From positions 124,020,957 through 124,084,956 of the forward strand of contig OY998181.1 of the NCBI GenBank assembly GCA_963921935.1: a stretch of 64,000 nucleotides of DNA. Direction: 5' to 3'. Position 1 is the first letter of the stretch. Every line of letters begins with the position of its first letter. Source of the DNA: Galeruca laticollis. Its lineage: Eukaryota; Arthropoda; Insecta; Coleoptera; Chrysomelidae. Positions 44,724-54,042 of the stretch are shown piece after piece. Below the pieces are notes generated by a model. The model searched no databases. It worked only from the letters and a program-made list of their open reading frames with translations, and was not told the origin of the DNA. The position numbers and the translations under genes are program-made.

Positions 44724-45213
44724 CAACAACAACAAAGAGATTCATGGGTAATTCACGCAAAATAAAGGGCTACTGAAACAAAGTGGTAACCGCGGACATG
44801 CATGTTTCTGGCTCATTTGCCTATACAGCACGGTATAACCAAATAAAGATATGAAATTTGGGAGAAAAGATGTTAATCGAAACATGGGAAAACACAATAC
44901 AACGGATTTCAGCAGGGAAGGTTCATGGCGGGGGGGGGCTATATGCGCCTCCGTGTCGATTTTGGTTGTTGTCCTGAAAACTCGGGATCTTCCAATTGAA
45001 GGCACAAATGAGCGTTCGGTTTCCCTGCTGAAATCCGTTGTATTGTGTTTTCCCATGTTTCGATTAACATCTTTGCTCCCAAATTTCACATCTTTATTTG
45101 GTTATACCGTGCTGTATAGGCAAATGAGCCAGAAACATGCATGTCCGCGGTTACCACTTTGTTTCAGTAGCCCTTTATTTTGCGTGAATTACCCATGAAT
45201 CTCTTTGTTGTTG

Positions 45214-45216
<3 letters not shown>
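44724..45216. mobile_element. Foldback element, ~196-bp arms, between TA microsatellites
   Basis: The left arm (44724-44919) starts AACAACAACAAAGAGATTC, and the right arm (45021-45216) is its reverse complement with only a few differences. The 101-bp spacer contains a G9 run and CTATATGCGCCTCCGTG. Because the arms are near-identical, two 115-codon frames appear on opposite strands with almost the same translation; these are a by-product of the palindrome. About 35 bp (AACAAAGAAGATGTAGG...) separate the left arm from the left TA run, while the right arm abuts the right TA run. No transposase is present; the family is unknown. Confidence 0.75.

Positions 45217-45254
<38 letters not shown>
45215..45254. 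repeat. (TA)n microsatellite, right
   Basis: About 20 TA units between the foldback arm and the end of the env-bearing Gypsy LTR. Errantivirus-type Gypsy elements favour alternating TA-type targets. Confidence 0.9.
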
Positions 45255-45257
<3 letters not shown>

Positions 45258-45492
45258 ACTTTTTACACACGGAAAAAGGTTTTTTAAAAAATTATTTATT
45301 TAACAAAAGTTACAAGTTTCAAGATTCGAAGTAAATTCTAGACTGACTATATAAACTAAACAATTCAAAAAAGTAAAAAATACAATGTAAGCAAAAATAA
45401 GGTTCAACAATTTATAAAACAACAGGTTATTACACAATATGCTGATTAAGCAATTTATTTAATATGTACTAAGTAATTTAAGGTATATAACA
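45253..45492 (-). repeat. 3' LTR of the env-bearing Gypsy element, with polypurine tract
   Basis: On the minus strand GGGGGAGG (45493-45500) is a polypurine tract directly followed by TGTTATATACC, the LTR start, running ~240 bp to AAAAAGTTAT at the TA repeat. An AATAAA-type polyadenylation signal (TTAAATAAATAAT) occurs about 50 bp before the end. The partner LTR is missing, so the left boundary is set only by the start of the TA repeat. Confidence 0.55.
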
Positions 45493-45501
45493 CCTCCCCC
45501 A

Positions 45502-46110
45502 TTAGATCGACGCACCCCCTGGAAGTTGAATTTTCTTTTCTTGTAATTCCATTGGAGTTTCTTCTGATTTTCTTCTTTTCTGAATTTTCTTCAAGAGTAG
45601 CCAAATAATTATCAATACTCCGCTAGAATATAGAAATATAGTCCATATGCTAGGAATATGGAGATTTAATTGTTCTTCCTGAATTGGTGTCAATCCTTGC
45701 GAAGATATTGCTTTCAATTTTAATTTTTTCAAATTTATTTCCAAAGGCTGGATTTTAATTTTATTAAAATGTGTCTGAAGTTTATTCAGTACCAGTGGTT
45801 GACCGAAAGTTCTATATTGAAATATCAATTCTTGATTTTTAAAAGTTATTTTACATGGAGAATTTTTGATTATGAAAATTCCTTTGAAAATTTTGATTTC
45901 TGTGTCTTCTGAACATTTAATTATCAATTTTTCTTCTTCTGGAAATACTTCTAGGTATTGGTTTATTTCTGGTATTATTTCCACATGATTTTTGATAATT
46001 TTGATTTTAGTGTATTCGCAGTTAGTAGAGTTTTCCAATAAATAGTATTTGTTCTTCACATAACTGTTTATTATTATCTTGAAGGTGTGAAGCACATTGA
46101 AAATTTTCAC
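45502..46110 (-). pseudogene. Envelope-like protein, C-terminal part with membrane anchor
   Basis: A 202-codon open frame on the minus strand ends only ~10 bp before the LTR. It has a soluble N-terminal part, one strong hydrophobic segment at about residues 154-172, and a short basic cytoplasmic tail: the layout of the fusion-type env of insect errantiviruses. Upstream (46111-46600) the env region is broken by many stops, and no signal peptide or furin-like site can be recognised in the surviving frame. It is a fragment and not a functional glycoprotein. The assignment rests on topology and position after integrase. Confidence 0.6.
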
Positions 46111-46600
46111 TTTTTGTACAAATATCGTTTAGAGGTTTTATCTGTGTATCAGATCTTAGCAAATTCTTTGAATTTGGTATTATTATTACGAATTCTGATT
46201 CTAACTTAGTAGGTATGGGTAATAAATAAAATAATTCAAACTCAATATTAAAATCTATAGGAATTGATAAAAAATATTCTATTCTATTTTAATTACTCTA
46301 CATGTTATATCTAAAATTGATTCAAGTTCAAAATATTCTCGTATTTCAATTCCAACGGTAATTGTAATTTATAATACGAAGATATTTTTTGCAACTCTGT
46401 AAATAATTCCTTTGTTCAATTATACTCAAATGCAACGTCCTTAGTTTGCAGAATGAACAGGAAATCTCTACAGTTTCTATTATATCTAATATTACATTAT
46501 AAATAATTAAAACTTAATTCAACATTGTTTAATAAAAATAAAGTTATCATGTAACATGTGTTGATAAACTTCATTCGTTTTAAATGTTCTAATATTAAAC

Positions 46601-47140
46601 TTATTCTGTAATGAAAGTATAAGGTTTCTTCTTAGGTCGTTTTATATTTGAAATATGAATATCTTCAGCGGTATTAAAATAACGTGTTACAATTTTCGCA
46701 GTTTTATTTTTTCTGTTTACGGATTTTATTTTTTCCGGTTGATATCTATTTTTTGTCTTACTTTTAATCTGCTTATTTTTGACTAATACTTTTGTAGGTA
46801 GAGGGTCTGGAAGATCTTCTCTACTTTCATTAGCTTTTGAAATAACTTTATCTTTAGTTTCTTGCAATGATTTATTTATTTTAGAATAAAGTAATTTCAT
46901 TTTTTCTTTGTGATTATGAATATAATTATTTACTAATTGTCGATCAATGTCTAAATCAAAAGAAGAGTTATTCTCTAAATGACATGTAATAATTTCGTAT
47001 GGTTTTAGTTTCGTTACAGAGTGAATACTATTATTATATGCCAAAAGAGCATAATTTACTTTTATTTCAATAGGTTCTTTCTTAAATTCGTTCTGATTAT
47101 TCAAAAGTCTAATATGTTCAATAATTGTTGCGCTGATTCA
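46601..47140 (-). pseudogene. Errantivirus-like integrase C-terminal part
   Basis: The minus-strand frame includes the TIIEHIRLLNN segment downstream of the catalytic Glu, the YNNSIHSVTKLKPYEI block typical of the 17.6/297/gypsy group, and a very Lys-rich C-terminal tail (KVLVKNKQIKSKTKNRYQ). The frame is open for 167 codons from the first ATG. The catalytic core upstream is missing, so it is a remnant. Confidence 0.7.
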
Positions 47141-47881
47141 TCTTAAATGTCACATGGATTTAAATTTTATTTATTAAATTGTAATAAACTGGCTTAAAAA
47201 TGAAGAGAACTATTGTGTTTTCTAGTATTTCTATTATAAAAACTACCACCTTACGTTGAAATAATGGTTTTATTTGGATACCATTAACATCCCTATTATC
47301 TTCGTTCTTTTCAAAGCCAATAAAAGGAAAAGTCCTTAGAAATTACCAATAACCTAATCTGTTCGATACCAGGAATTAAAATACCTATTCTACGAAATGT
47401 CATCAAAACTGTTTAAAAAGAAAAAAATATATCACATAACCATTGTTCCGTTTAACCACCCCATTGAATTAACCAGTGAGTAAATATTCATATATTTTAA
47501 TAGCGCAAATTCTTGTTAATTTTATGGTCTCTCCATAATAAGTTTTTCTTTTATGCATAAAAATGAGTCACGCACGTTCCATTCTACATAGTGGATTATT
47601 ATTTTTATTTAATCGATATATATCTTACGAATGCCTAAGTATTTTTTGAAAAATATATTATTATCAAAAGTAAGGTTTCAGTTGACAAACTGCGTGGGTA
47701 TTAATCCCAATGGTTATAACAGTTAAACCTCCTACTTCCTTAATAGTAATTGAGCAATTTACATTGTTTGGCGTGTTTTAGCATTTATTAATATTCATAA
47801 TCCAATTTGTGACAAGATTGAGTTAAAATTTCACAACAATATTTTGTTTGTTTTGTAAAGGTTTTTCGTTACAATTTCTAA
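47141..47881. other. No gene seen; AT-rich DNA
   Basis: No coding frame or repeat could be supported between the truncated env-bearing element and Gypsy copy B. Confidence 0.4.
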
Positions 47882-47933
47882 GGCAATTCAGTAATACGAG
47901 TATTTTGTTAGATATTTCCAAAAAATTACATAC
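47882..47933 (+). repeat. 52-bp direct repeat preceding the 5' LTR of Gypsy B
   Basis: GGCAATTCAGTAATACGAG... up to ATAC is identical, base for base, to 53455-53506 just before the 3' LTR. It is absent before the LTR of copy A. Either the LTR is really 52 bp longer in this copy or an unusual rearrangement placed the same sequence in both positions. Confidence 0.8.
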
Positions 47934-48312
47934 TGTTACGAAACAGCACACTGGTATAGTCCCTAAATCCGACTCTGTCTAAGCCATGTATGAAAGTTAA
48001 AATTATGGCGGATGCGCAGGGATTTCTTAGAATTGTTTACGATTGTGACTATCTTATCTAGAGATTTTTTTGTGACCAGTCTTATCTAGAAAATGCGAGA
48101 CCCAATTGCTTTTTGTGTAAGCCGCAATCTAGAATTATCTAGTAAAAAAGGGACTAATATGTAAAAGGACCGACCAAGGAGAGTTAGTATAGTTGAAAAA
48201 GTGGTCGCGACAAATAAACAAGAATACACCGAAATAGTGAACAGTGAAGTGTTGATATAAATTAAGTGTTAGTGAGTAGTTTAGTGTTTAAATAAATTAG
48301 AAAAACATTACA
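47934..48312 (+). repeat. 5' LTR of Gypsy B (379 bp)
   Basis: It starts TGTTACGAAACAGCAC and ends AAAACATTACA. Compared with the 3' LTR it lacks ~62 bp between two copies of GTTTAAATAAAT, a short-repeat deletion. Substitutions against the 3' LTR are scattered, so the insertion is not very recent. Confidence 0.85.
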
Positions 48313-48330
48313 TTGGTGTCAGGTGTGGGG
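48313..48330 (+). promoter_or_regulatory. Candidate tRNA primer-binding site
   Basis: TTGGTGTCAGGTGTGGGG directly follows the 5' LTR. TGG at its start would pair with the CCA end of a tRNA, and TGGTGTCA-type sites are common in insect Gypsy elements. The tRNA species was not identified. Confidence 0.5.
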
Positions 48331-48356
48331 TAATATAAATAAATTGCCACATATAA

Positions 48357-49593
48357 ATGGCCAAGAGACTATGTGATCTGAAAGTGGCGGAATTAAGAGC
48401 AGAATTGGAAGATCGTGAGTTGGAAACGTCTGGTAAGAAAAGTGAATTAGTAGAATGACTTAAAGTGGCACTAGAAAATGTCGGCTTTGATCCAGAAACA
48501 GTTTTATTTAATGACGAGGCTTCCACCTTAGTCTCGTCAATTTCTGCTAACATGGACGATAAGATTTCTGCCATGGAAGAGAGCATGGACGAGAAGATTT
48601 CTTCTATGAAGAACGACATTTCTGCTAATATTGACGACAAGATTTTTGCTTTGAAGAACGATATATCTGCCGATATCTTATTAATGAAAAACGACATTGC
48701 CGCTGACGTTGAAAATGAAATTTCGTCTCTAAAATTTGAAATCGAGAATAATATTTCAACGATGGACGAGAAAATCGAGAATAAAATGTCAACGATGGAC
48801 GAGAAGATTGAGAATAAGATTACAACGATGGACGAGAAGATTGAGAATAAGGTGACAACGATGGACGAGAGAATCAAGGAGAAAATCAAGTTGGAAGACA
48901 TTGGCAGTTTCACCCGAGTCAAGGCCTCAACGTTCGATGGAAAAATGTCGTGGACCAATTATGTGAAACAATTTGAAGTAGCCGCTAGAGTGAATAATTG
49001 GTCCGATAGAGACAAGGCAGTGAACTTAACTATCGCGCTTCGGGGAGATGCCTTAGATGTACTTCAGACGATACCTCTGGAAGAAACGGATGATTTCGAG
49101 CAGCTGAAAAAGAGGTTGGACATGCGATATGGTTACGAACATCTAGAACATCTGTACCAATCCCAGCTAAAGAATGAAGCACTTCAAGGGTATGAAGTGG
49201 ATATTGCCCGACTCGTTCGATTCGCTTATCCATCAGCAGCAGAGAACATGGTGGAATATCTGGACATACAGGCGATTATTGATGGCTTACGTGACCCCGA
49301 TATGCAGAGGACGCTTCGCTTAGCCCATCCCAAAACATTAGTTGACGCATTGACAGCTGCTCTTGAATATGAAGCAGCAACGAAGGCTTCGGGTTACAAC
49401 AAAGATGGGACCATCCAAGAAAAAAGGCGACGAGGACAAGTTTGACCAGATCGTCAGCTTGATCAAAAGTACGATGGACAAGAAGCCGAGAAAGGTCAGA
49501 TGCTGGAAATGTGGCGAGCTAGGGCATGTACGCAGTTCATGTAAGCGCTCCAGGACTCCTGCAAACCAAGAACCCCAGTCACAGGAAAACTAG
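48357..49593 (+). pseudogene. Gypsy B gag with SAP motif, coiled coil and zinc knuckle
   Basis: The likely true start is ATG 48357. The first 36 codons (LKVAELRAELEDRELETSG, then KKSELVE) match a SAP motif, a DNA-binding helix pair, followed by an in-frame TGA at 48456. The frame continues from 48465: coiled coil with repeated 'MDEKIENK' units (about residues 10-145), then the gag core (FDGKMSWTNYVKQFE to KTLVDALTAALEYEA). One extra A in the run near 49420 shifts the frame. The knuckle CWKCGELGHVRSSC (C-X2-C-X4-H-X4-C) is read in the next frame and ends at 49593. Gag packages element RNA into particles in this family. Confidence 0.85.
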
Positions 49594-49671
49594 AACGGGT
49601 CGGCTACGAGGGGGCAGCACCGACCCATTATCGTTCCAAAGACCCTCTCATACTGATAGCTTGGCCAGAAA

Positions 49672-50170
49672 TATGCTCTGCTGATTGACAGTGGAGCAAC
49701 TAGGACCATTATACGACCAGAGTAATAAACCCCAAGAAGAAGCTTCTACCAACAAGACTGCGACTGCGGACCGAACGTTCACGGGGAACACAAATCCAAT
49801 TGGGAATTGGCGCAGACAAGTTCACGCATACGGTAATCGTGATTCTGGGAATGGGCGTAATGAATGTACATGGTTTCCAATTAGACTTCAGAAACAGAAC
49901 CATTAAAGTGGGCTCCGAGGAGGTATTCCTTCATCCACATGAAGGCAGCGTGGTGTTGGCAGCTGTACAGGAAGATACCGTTCTACCCGCACGAAGCGAA
50001 GCCATGATAGTAGCACGGCTGCAGGGAATCATGGAGGAAGGTTATGATGAAGCCAAGGAACCACGACGAAGAGGTGGGCAAAGGAGTACTAATCGGAAAA
50101 GGATTGGTTACGTCGGCGAAGGGGATCCCTGTACGATTGATAAACGTGAACGATTACCCAATTACCATCA
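49672..50170 (+). pseudogene. Gypsy B aspartic protease and pol linker
   Basis: YALLIDSGATRTIIRP (catalytic DSGA at about 49687) is followed within a few codons by a stop, and the rest is in another frame from about 49780 (QLGIGADKFTH, ILGMGVMNVHGFQLDF). The ILGMGVM block stands where proteases of this family have ILGMDFL. The fold is that of a retropepsin. The gag-protease junction is in a different frame, as expected for Gypsy elements that use frameshifting, but decay prevents a firm statement. Confidence 0.7.
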
Positions 50171-50229
50171 ATAAAGAAACCAAGATTGGATCCTGCGTAC
50201 CAGTGACGTACATAGTTCGTCAAACAACG

Positions 50230-51100
50230 ACCACTGACAATTCTAATGCCAGATTCGAACAACTGTTATCAGTAGATGGTCAGTCTTTGGATCGACCTGA
50301 AAAAAAGAGAATGAGAGAATTTCTCTTGCAGTACCGAGACTTATTCGTACCAAAAGGAGGAAAGACTGGTAGAACATCAGCCGTCAAACACAAAATCTAT
50401 ACTGGTAATGCCAAGCCAATTAGGCAATCAGCTCGAAGACTACCACGAGCGAAGAGAGAGGAAGCTAAAAGAATCATTCGATTCGAGAGATGGCTGAAAA
50501 AAAGTGATAGAACCGTCTACTAGTCCAAAGGTGTCTCCAGTAGTGCTCGTCAAGAAAAAGGATGGAACTACGATATTCTGCGTGGATTATCGCCAGCTGG
50601 ACAACGTGACGAAGAAAGACAGCTATCCTCTGCCACGAGTTGACGATACGCTAGATACTTTGGCCGGCAGCAAACTGTTTTTCACCTTGGACCTGAAGTC
50701 TGGTTATTGGCAAGTGGAAATGGACCCAGAATACAGAGAGAAGACTGCTTTTACCACCGGATCTGGATTATGGCAATCCAACGTCATGCCATTCGGGCTT
50801 TGTAATGCGCCTGCGACATTTGAAAGATAAATGGAAAATGTCTTGAGAGGGTTGTCTTGGAAGACATGTCTGGTCTATTTGGACGACATCGTAGTACTGG
50901 GGAAGACGTTTGACGAACACCTGAAGAATTTGGAAGATGTATTCAATCGACTCCAAGCTGCCCGGCTCATGTTAAACCCGAAGAAATGTCAGCTGTTCCA
51001 AAACCGAGTCAACTATCTAGGTCATATAGTGAGCAATGAAGGAGTGGCGGTGGATTCAGAGAAAATTGCTTCCAATCAGCAATGGCCGTAACCAACCGAC
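50230..51100 (+). pseudogene. Gypsy B reverse transcriptase
   Basis: The N-terminal part (HKIYTGNAKPIRQSARRLP) is in one frame and the palm in another from 50504: SPVVLVKKKDGTTIFCVDYR, YPLPRVDDTLDTL, FFTLDLKSGYWQV, MPFGLCNAPATFER. The catalytic YLDD lies at 50876-50887. It then runs on to NYLGHIVSNEGVAVDSEKI. A frameshift near 50495 (A-run) and an in-frame TAA at 50828 disable it. After 51091 the thumb continues with another stop. Confidence 0.85.
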
Positions 51101-51670
51101 AAACATCAAATTAGGAGTTTCCTTGGACTTTGCATGTATTATAGAAAATTTATCAGGTAGATTGGAGATATTGCCAAGCCTCTAACTCGACTTACAGAAG
51201 AAGCAAAAGCTTTCCAATGGGACAAAGACTGTCAAACGGCTTTTGAAACCTTGATGAGGCATTTAACCTCGACGCCGATATTAGGATATCCATTACCAGA
51301 GGGGGACTTTATTCTTGACACTGACGTAAGTAACGTAGGAATTGGTGGAGTGCTCTCACAGATCCAAGGAGGACAAGAAAGGGTGCTGGGATATTTCAGT
51401 AGAGTCCCCTCCAAACCAGAACGAAATTAGTACGTCACAAGAAGAGAACTTTTGGCGGTAGTGAAGTCCGTGGAACACCAATATCTCTATGGTAGGAAGT
51501 TTTTAATCTGGACTGATCATGCAGCACTTAAGTGGTTGATGCAGTTCAAGAATCCCGAGGGCCAGATCACTAGATGGATTGAACGACTTCAAGAGTACGA
51601 TTTCAACATCGATCATCGAGCTGGTGTGAGTCACCGAAATGCCGACTCCCTGTCTAGACGGTCATGCCCT
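51101..51670 (+). pseudogene. Gypsy B RNase H
   Basis: After the connection region (FQWDKDCQTAFETLM) the RNase H shows FILDTDVSNVGIGGVLSQ (first Asp), RRELLAVV with the Glu, WTDHAALKWL and GVSHRNADSLSRR. A TAG near 51428 breaks the frame just before YVTRRELL, and the second half is open from 51452. This is the block missing from copy A. Confidence 0.8.
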
Positions 51671-52067
51671 GGAGACTATTCACAATGCAACAAGTCGAAA
51701 TCTAAGGAAGTTGCAGTTTCAAGAACTACTGTGGTCAACGAGGAATGGTCACCCACCAGGATCAGAGAAGATCAGGAGAATGATCCTTGCCTAAAGAAGA
51801 TTCGGCAGTGGAAGGAAGAAAATCGGCGAACTATATGGCAAGAAGTGTCAAGATTTTCACCGACACTCAAGGTATATTGGGCTCAGTGGGACTCCCTTGT
51901 CTTGGAAGAAGGCCTATTGAAAAGAATCGTTGAGAACTATGATGGTTCCGAGAAGAGAAGACAGATAGTTATCCCGAGAGCGAGAGTAGCTGAGGTACAG
52001 AATTGCTTCAGATATCGCTGTACCATTTCCGACGACCGAAAATGGTGGCAAATACATACTGGTTTTA
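51671..52067 (+). pseudogene. Gypsy B integrase N-terminal part with a ~230-bp deletion
   Basis: The frame from RNase H continues through the linker (WKEENRRTIWQEVSRFSP, VVIPRARVAEV) to about 51998, where it jumps to sequence equal to A from about 8912. The deletion removes the HHCC zinc-binding domain and shifts the frame, so the last ~50 codons of the 234-codon ORF (ending 52156) are out-of-frame. Confidence 0.75.
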
Positions 52068-53423
52068 ATGGATTATTTCACAAAGTGGGTGGAAATTTAC
52101 GCTATCCCGAACCAATTTATCAGCCGATATGGAGTGCGTTTGGAAGTCGACAGTGACCAGGGAAGAAATTTCAAAAGCCATCTATACCAGATTTGCGAGA
52201 AGCTGGGAATTAAGAAGACCAGGATAACACCATTACATCCACAGTCAGATGGAATGGTCGAGAGAATGAACAGGACTATTGGAAAATACCTGTCCAAAGT
52301 AGTTTCCAGCCATCAGAGAGATTGGGACCAGAATCTTTCCCTATTCGCATTGGCTTATCGATCTGCCGTCAATGAGTCCACGGGTGAAACACTTGCGAAA
52401 AACCTGTTTGGACTTGAAATGAAGCTTCCTGGTGACCTGGAATTTGGCTGTCGGCCTGGAGAAGATTTAGCAGGAGAAGACTACGTGATCCAATTGAGAA
52501 GAAGGCTGGTCGATATTCATGAATTAGTTCGAACAAACCTTCAAGTTGCCAGCGACATAATGAAAATTCGGTACGACACGCAGGCCACAGGAGGCGGTTT
52601 TAAAGAAGGGGACAAAGTATGGTTACACAACCCGACAAAGAGAAAAGGATTTTCTCCAAAATTAAAAAAATCCTGGGAAAGTCCATACTTAATCAAGAAA
52701 AGGATCAATGATGTTATATATCGCATAAGTAAGATCCCCAACGGAAAACCAAAAGTAGTTCACCAAAACCGACTAGCGCCATTCGAAGGAGACCATGACA
52801 TAGAAAAAGGAGTAAACCATATTCGAGATGTGTCTGACACTACCTTCGATGAATTTATGGGCGCGTATGGAGGTACCGGGAAAGCTAGATATGGAGTCAC
52901 TTCAGAACAACGACAAGATTTGTTCACTCTCCCGGAAGATTATTCACCGGCATACAACATCCCCGCCCGTCTCAAGAACGCACGAGGGTTGTCAACCGTC
53001 TTTCGAAAGAAGTTTGGGCAATTACAAAAACTTGAAGACCAGATTCCAGCCCCTGGCAAGACACTGAAACTGAAACATAATTCACGGTACGTCTCCTACG
53101 TGGTGACTAAAAATGAATTTCAAGATCGATCTACTTACCGCGATGTGTGGGAAGCAATTCGAAACCTCCGAGACCCACTGTTAGAATCCAGCGTGAAGAA
53201 ACTGGCTATGCCTAAGATAGCGAGTAACCAGTTGGATTGGCGTTGGTTTATCAGGAACATGGTAGAGGTTATCTTCCAAGATACCAGTATCCAGATATTA
53301 ATTTGCAGCTACAACCCCCGTTATCAGTATCCGATGAAGACAGTTCCCTGTTATTTCCATAAGATCGGAAAGTGTAGAAATTGGGCAAGTTGCCGATTCA
53401 AACATCCAGTCTCGGCTACATAA
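52068..53423 (+). CDS. Integrase core and C-terminus fused to a TARG1/OARD1-like macrodomain and a CCCH zinc finger
   Basis: One open frame of 451 codons. Residues 1-115 are the integrase core with the second Asp (D30, SDQGRNF) and Glu (E65, MVERMNRT) 35 residues apart; the first Asp region lies before the ATG. Residues about 176-240 are the integrase C-terminal domain (GDKVWLHNP, VVHQNRLAPFEG). After a linker, residues about 282-416 resemble the TARG1/OARD1 class of macrodomains, which bind ADP-ribose and remove it from Glu/Asp or act on O-acetyl-ADP-ribose: DLFTLPEDYS, FRKKFG, RYVSYVVTK (K348), TYRDVWEAI, KLAMPKI, LDWRW (D390). K348 and D390 sit where the family's catalytic Lys and Asp lie, but the glycine-rich loops (MGAGIA and GCGLD types) are replaced (NARGLS, ASNQLD). 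Residues 428-446 are C-X7-C-X5-C-X3-H. The frame is unbroken although the rest of pol is broken. The ATG is internal to the original polyprotein. Confidence 0.8.
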   Translation: MDYFTKWVEIYAIPNQFISRYGVRLEVDSDQGRNFKSHLYQICEKLGIKKTRITPLHPQSDGMVERMNRTIGKYLSKVVSSHQRDWDQNLSLFALAYRSAVNESTGETLAKNLFGLEMKLPGDLEFGCRPGEDLAGEDYVIQLRRRLVDIHELVRTNLQVASDIMKIRYDTQATGGGFKEGDKVWLHNPTKRKGFSPKLKKSWESPYLIKKRINDVIYRISKIPNGKPKVVHQNRLAPFEGDHDIEKGVNHIRDVSDTTFDEFMGAYGGTGKARYGVTSEQRQDLFTLPEDYSPAYNIPARLKNARGLSTVFRKKFGQLQKLEDQIPAPGKTLKLKHNSRYVSYVVTKNEFQDRSTYRDVWEAIRNLRDPLLESSVKKLAMPKIASNQLDWRWFIRNMVEVIFQDTSIQILICSYNPRYQYPMKTVPCYFHKIGKCRNWASCRFKHPVSAT

Positions 53424-53447
53424 AAGTTCCAGGAGGAACTTCCATTC

Positions 53448-53456
53448 AAGGAAGGG
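53448..53456 (+). promoter_or_regulatory. Polypurine tract candidate of Gypsy B
   Basis: AAGGAAGGG lies just downstream of the pol stop and directly before the 52-bp repeat. A polypurine tract normally touches the 3' LTR, so this position argues that the 52 bp belongs to the LTR. Confidence 0.5.
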
Positions 53457-53506
53457 CAATTCAGTAATACGAGTATTTTGTTAGATATTTCCAAAAAATT
53501 ACATAC
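53455..53506 (+). repeat. 52-bp direct repeat preceding the 3' LTR of Gypsy B
   Basis: Identical to 47882-47933; it begins inside the polypurine tract and ends ACATAC before TGTTACG. Confidence 0.8.
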
Positions 53507-53946
53507 TGTTACGAAACAGCACACTGGTATAGTCTCTAAATCCGACTATGTCTAAGCCATGTATGAAAGTTAAAATTATGGCGGATTCGCGGATTTCTTA
53601 GAATAGTTTATCTTATCTAGACATTGCTTTTGTGACCAGTCTTATCTATAAAATGCGAGACCTAATTCTTTTTTGTGTAAGCCGCAATCTAGAATTATCT
53701 AGTAAAAAAGGCACTAATATATAAACGGACCGACCATGGAGAGTTAGTATACTTGACAAATAAACAAGAATACACCGAAATAGCGAACAGTGAAGTGTTG
53801 AAATAAATTAATAATTAAGTTTGTGTGCATATAAATCAAGTGTTAGTGAGTAGTTTAGTGTTTAAATAAATTAGTAAGTAGCCATACCGCGTGTTTAAAG
53901 TTTATTCCACCCGTTTACTGTTTAAATAAATCATAAAAACATTACA
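53507..53946 (+). repeat. 3' LTR of Gypsy B (440 bp)
   Basis: It starts TGTTACGAAACAGCAC and ends AAAACATTACA, followed by ATAC, the same 4-mer that precedes the 5' LTR. It keeps the GTAAGTAGCCATACCGCG segment found in copy A but lost from the 5' LTR. Confidence 0.85.
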
Positions 53947-54042
53947 ATACTTTTTCATAAATAGTACACACGATTCTCGTGTTTATTCCCAGTATCGAAA
54001 TCAAACTTTAACTGGACTTTTGGAACAAATAAAATAACAGAT

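Larger units (their letters stand above)
45253..47140 (-). mobile_element. Env-bearing Gypsy (errantivirus-like) element, 3' part only
   Basis: On the minus strand the order is integrase C-terminus (47140-46601), a decayed env region (46600-45502), a polypurine tract and an LTR ending at the TA microsatellite. The 5' two thirds (gag, protease, RT, most of integrase and the 5' LTR) are missing beyond about 47140. The order and the TA-rich site are those of insect errantiviruses. Confidence 0.7.
47934..53946 (+). mobile_element. Ty3/Gypsy retrotransposon copy B with both LTRs and a macrodomain
   Basis: The element has a 5' LTR, primer-binding site, gag (SAP motif, coiled coil, zinc knuckle), protease, RT, RNase H, integrase, a macrodomain, a CCCH zinc finger, a polypurine tract and a 3' LTR. 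ATAC flanks it on both sides (47930-47933 and 53947-53950), consistent with a 4-bp target duplication. Several frameshifts and in-frame stops and a ~230-bp deletion in integrase make it defective. Confidence 0.9.

Noticed and set aside
44742..45198. Two 115-codon frames on opposite strands with almost the same translation
   Set aside because: They are produced by the palindrome of the foldback element; neither has a recognisable domain.
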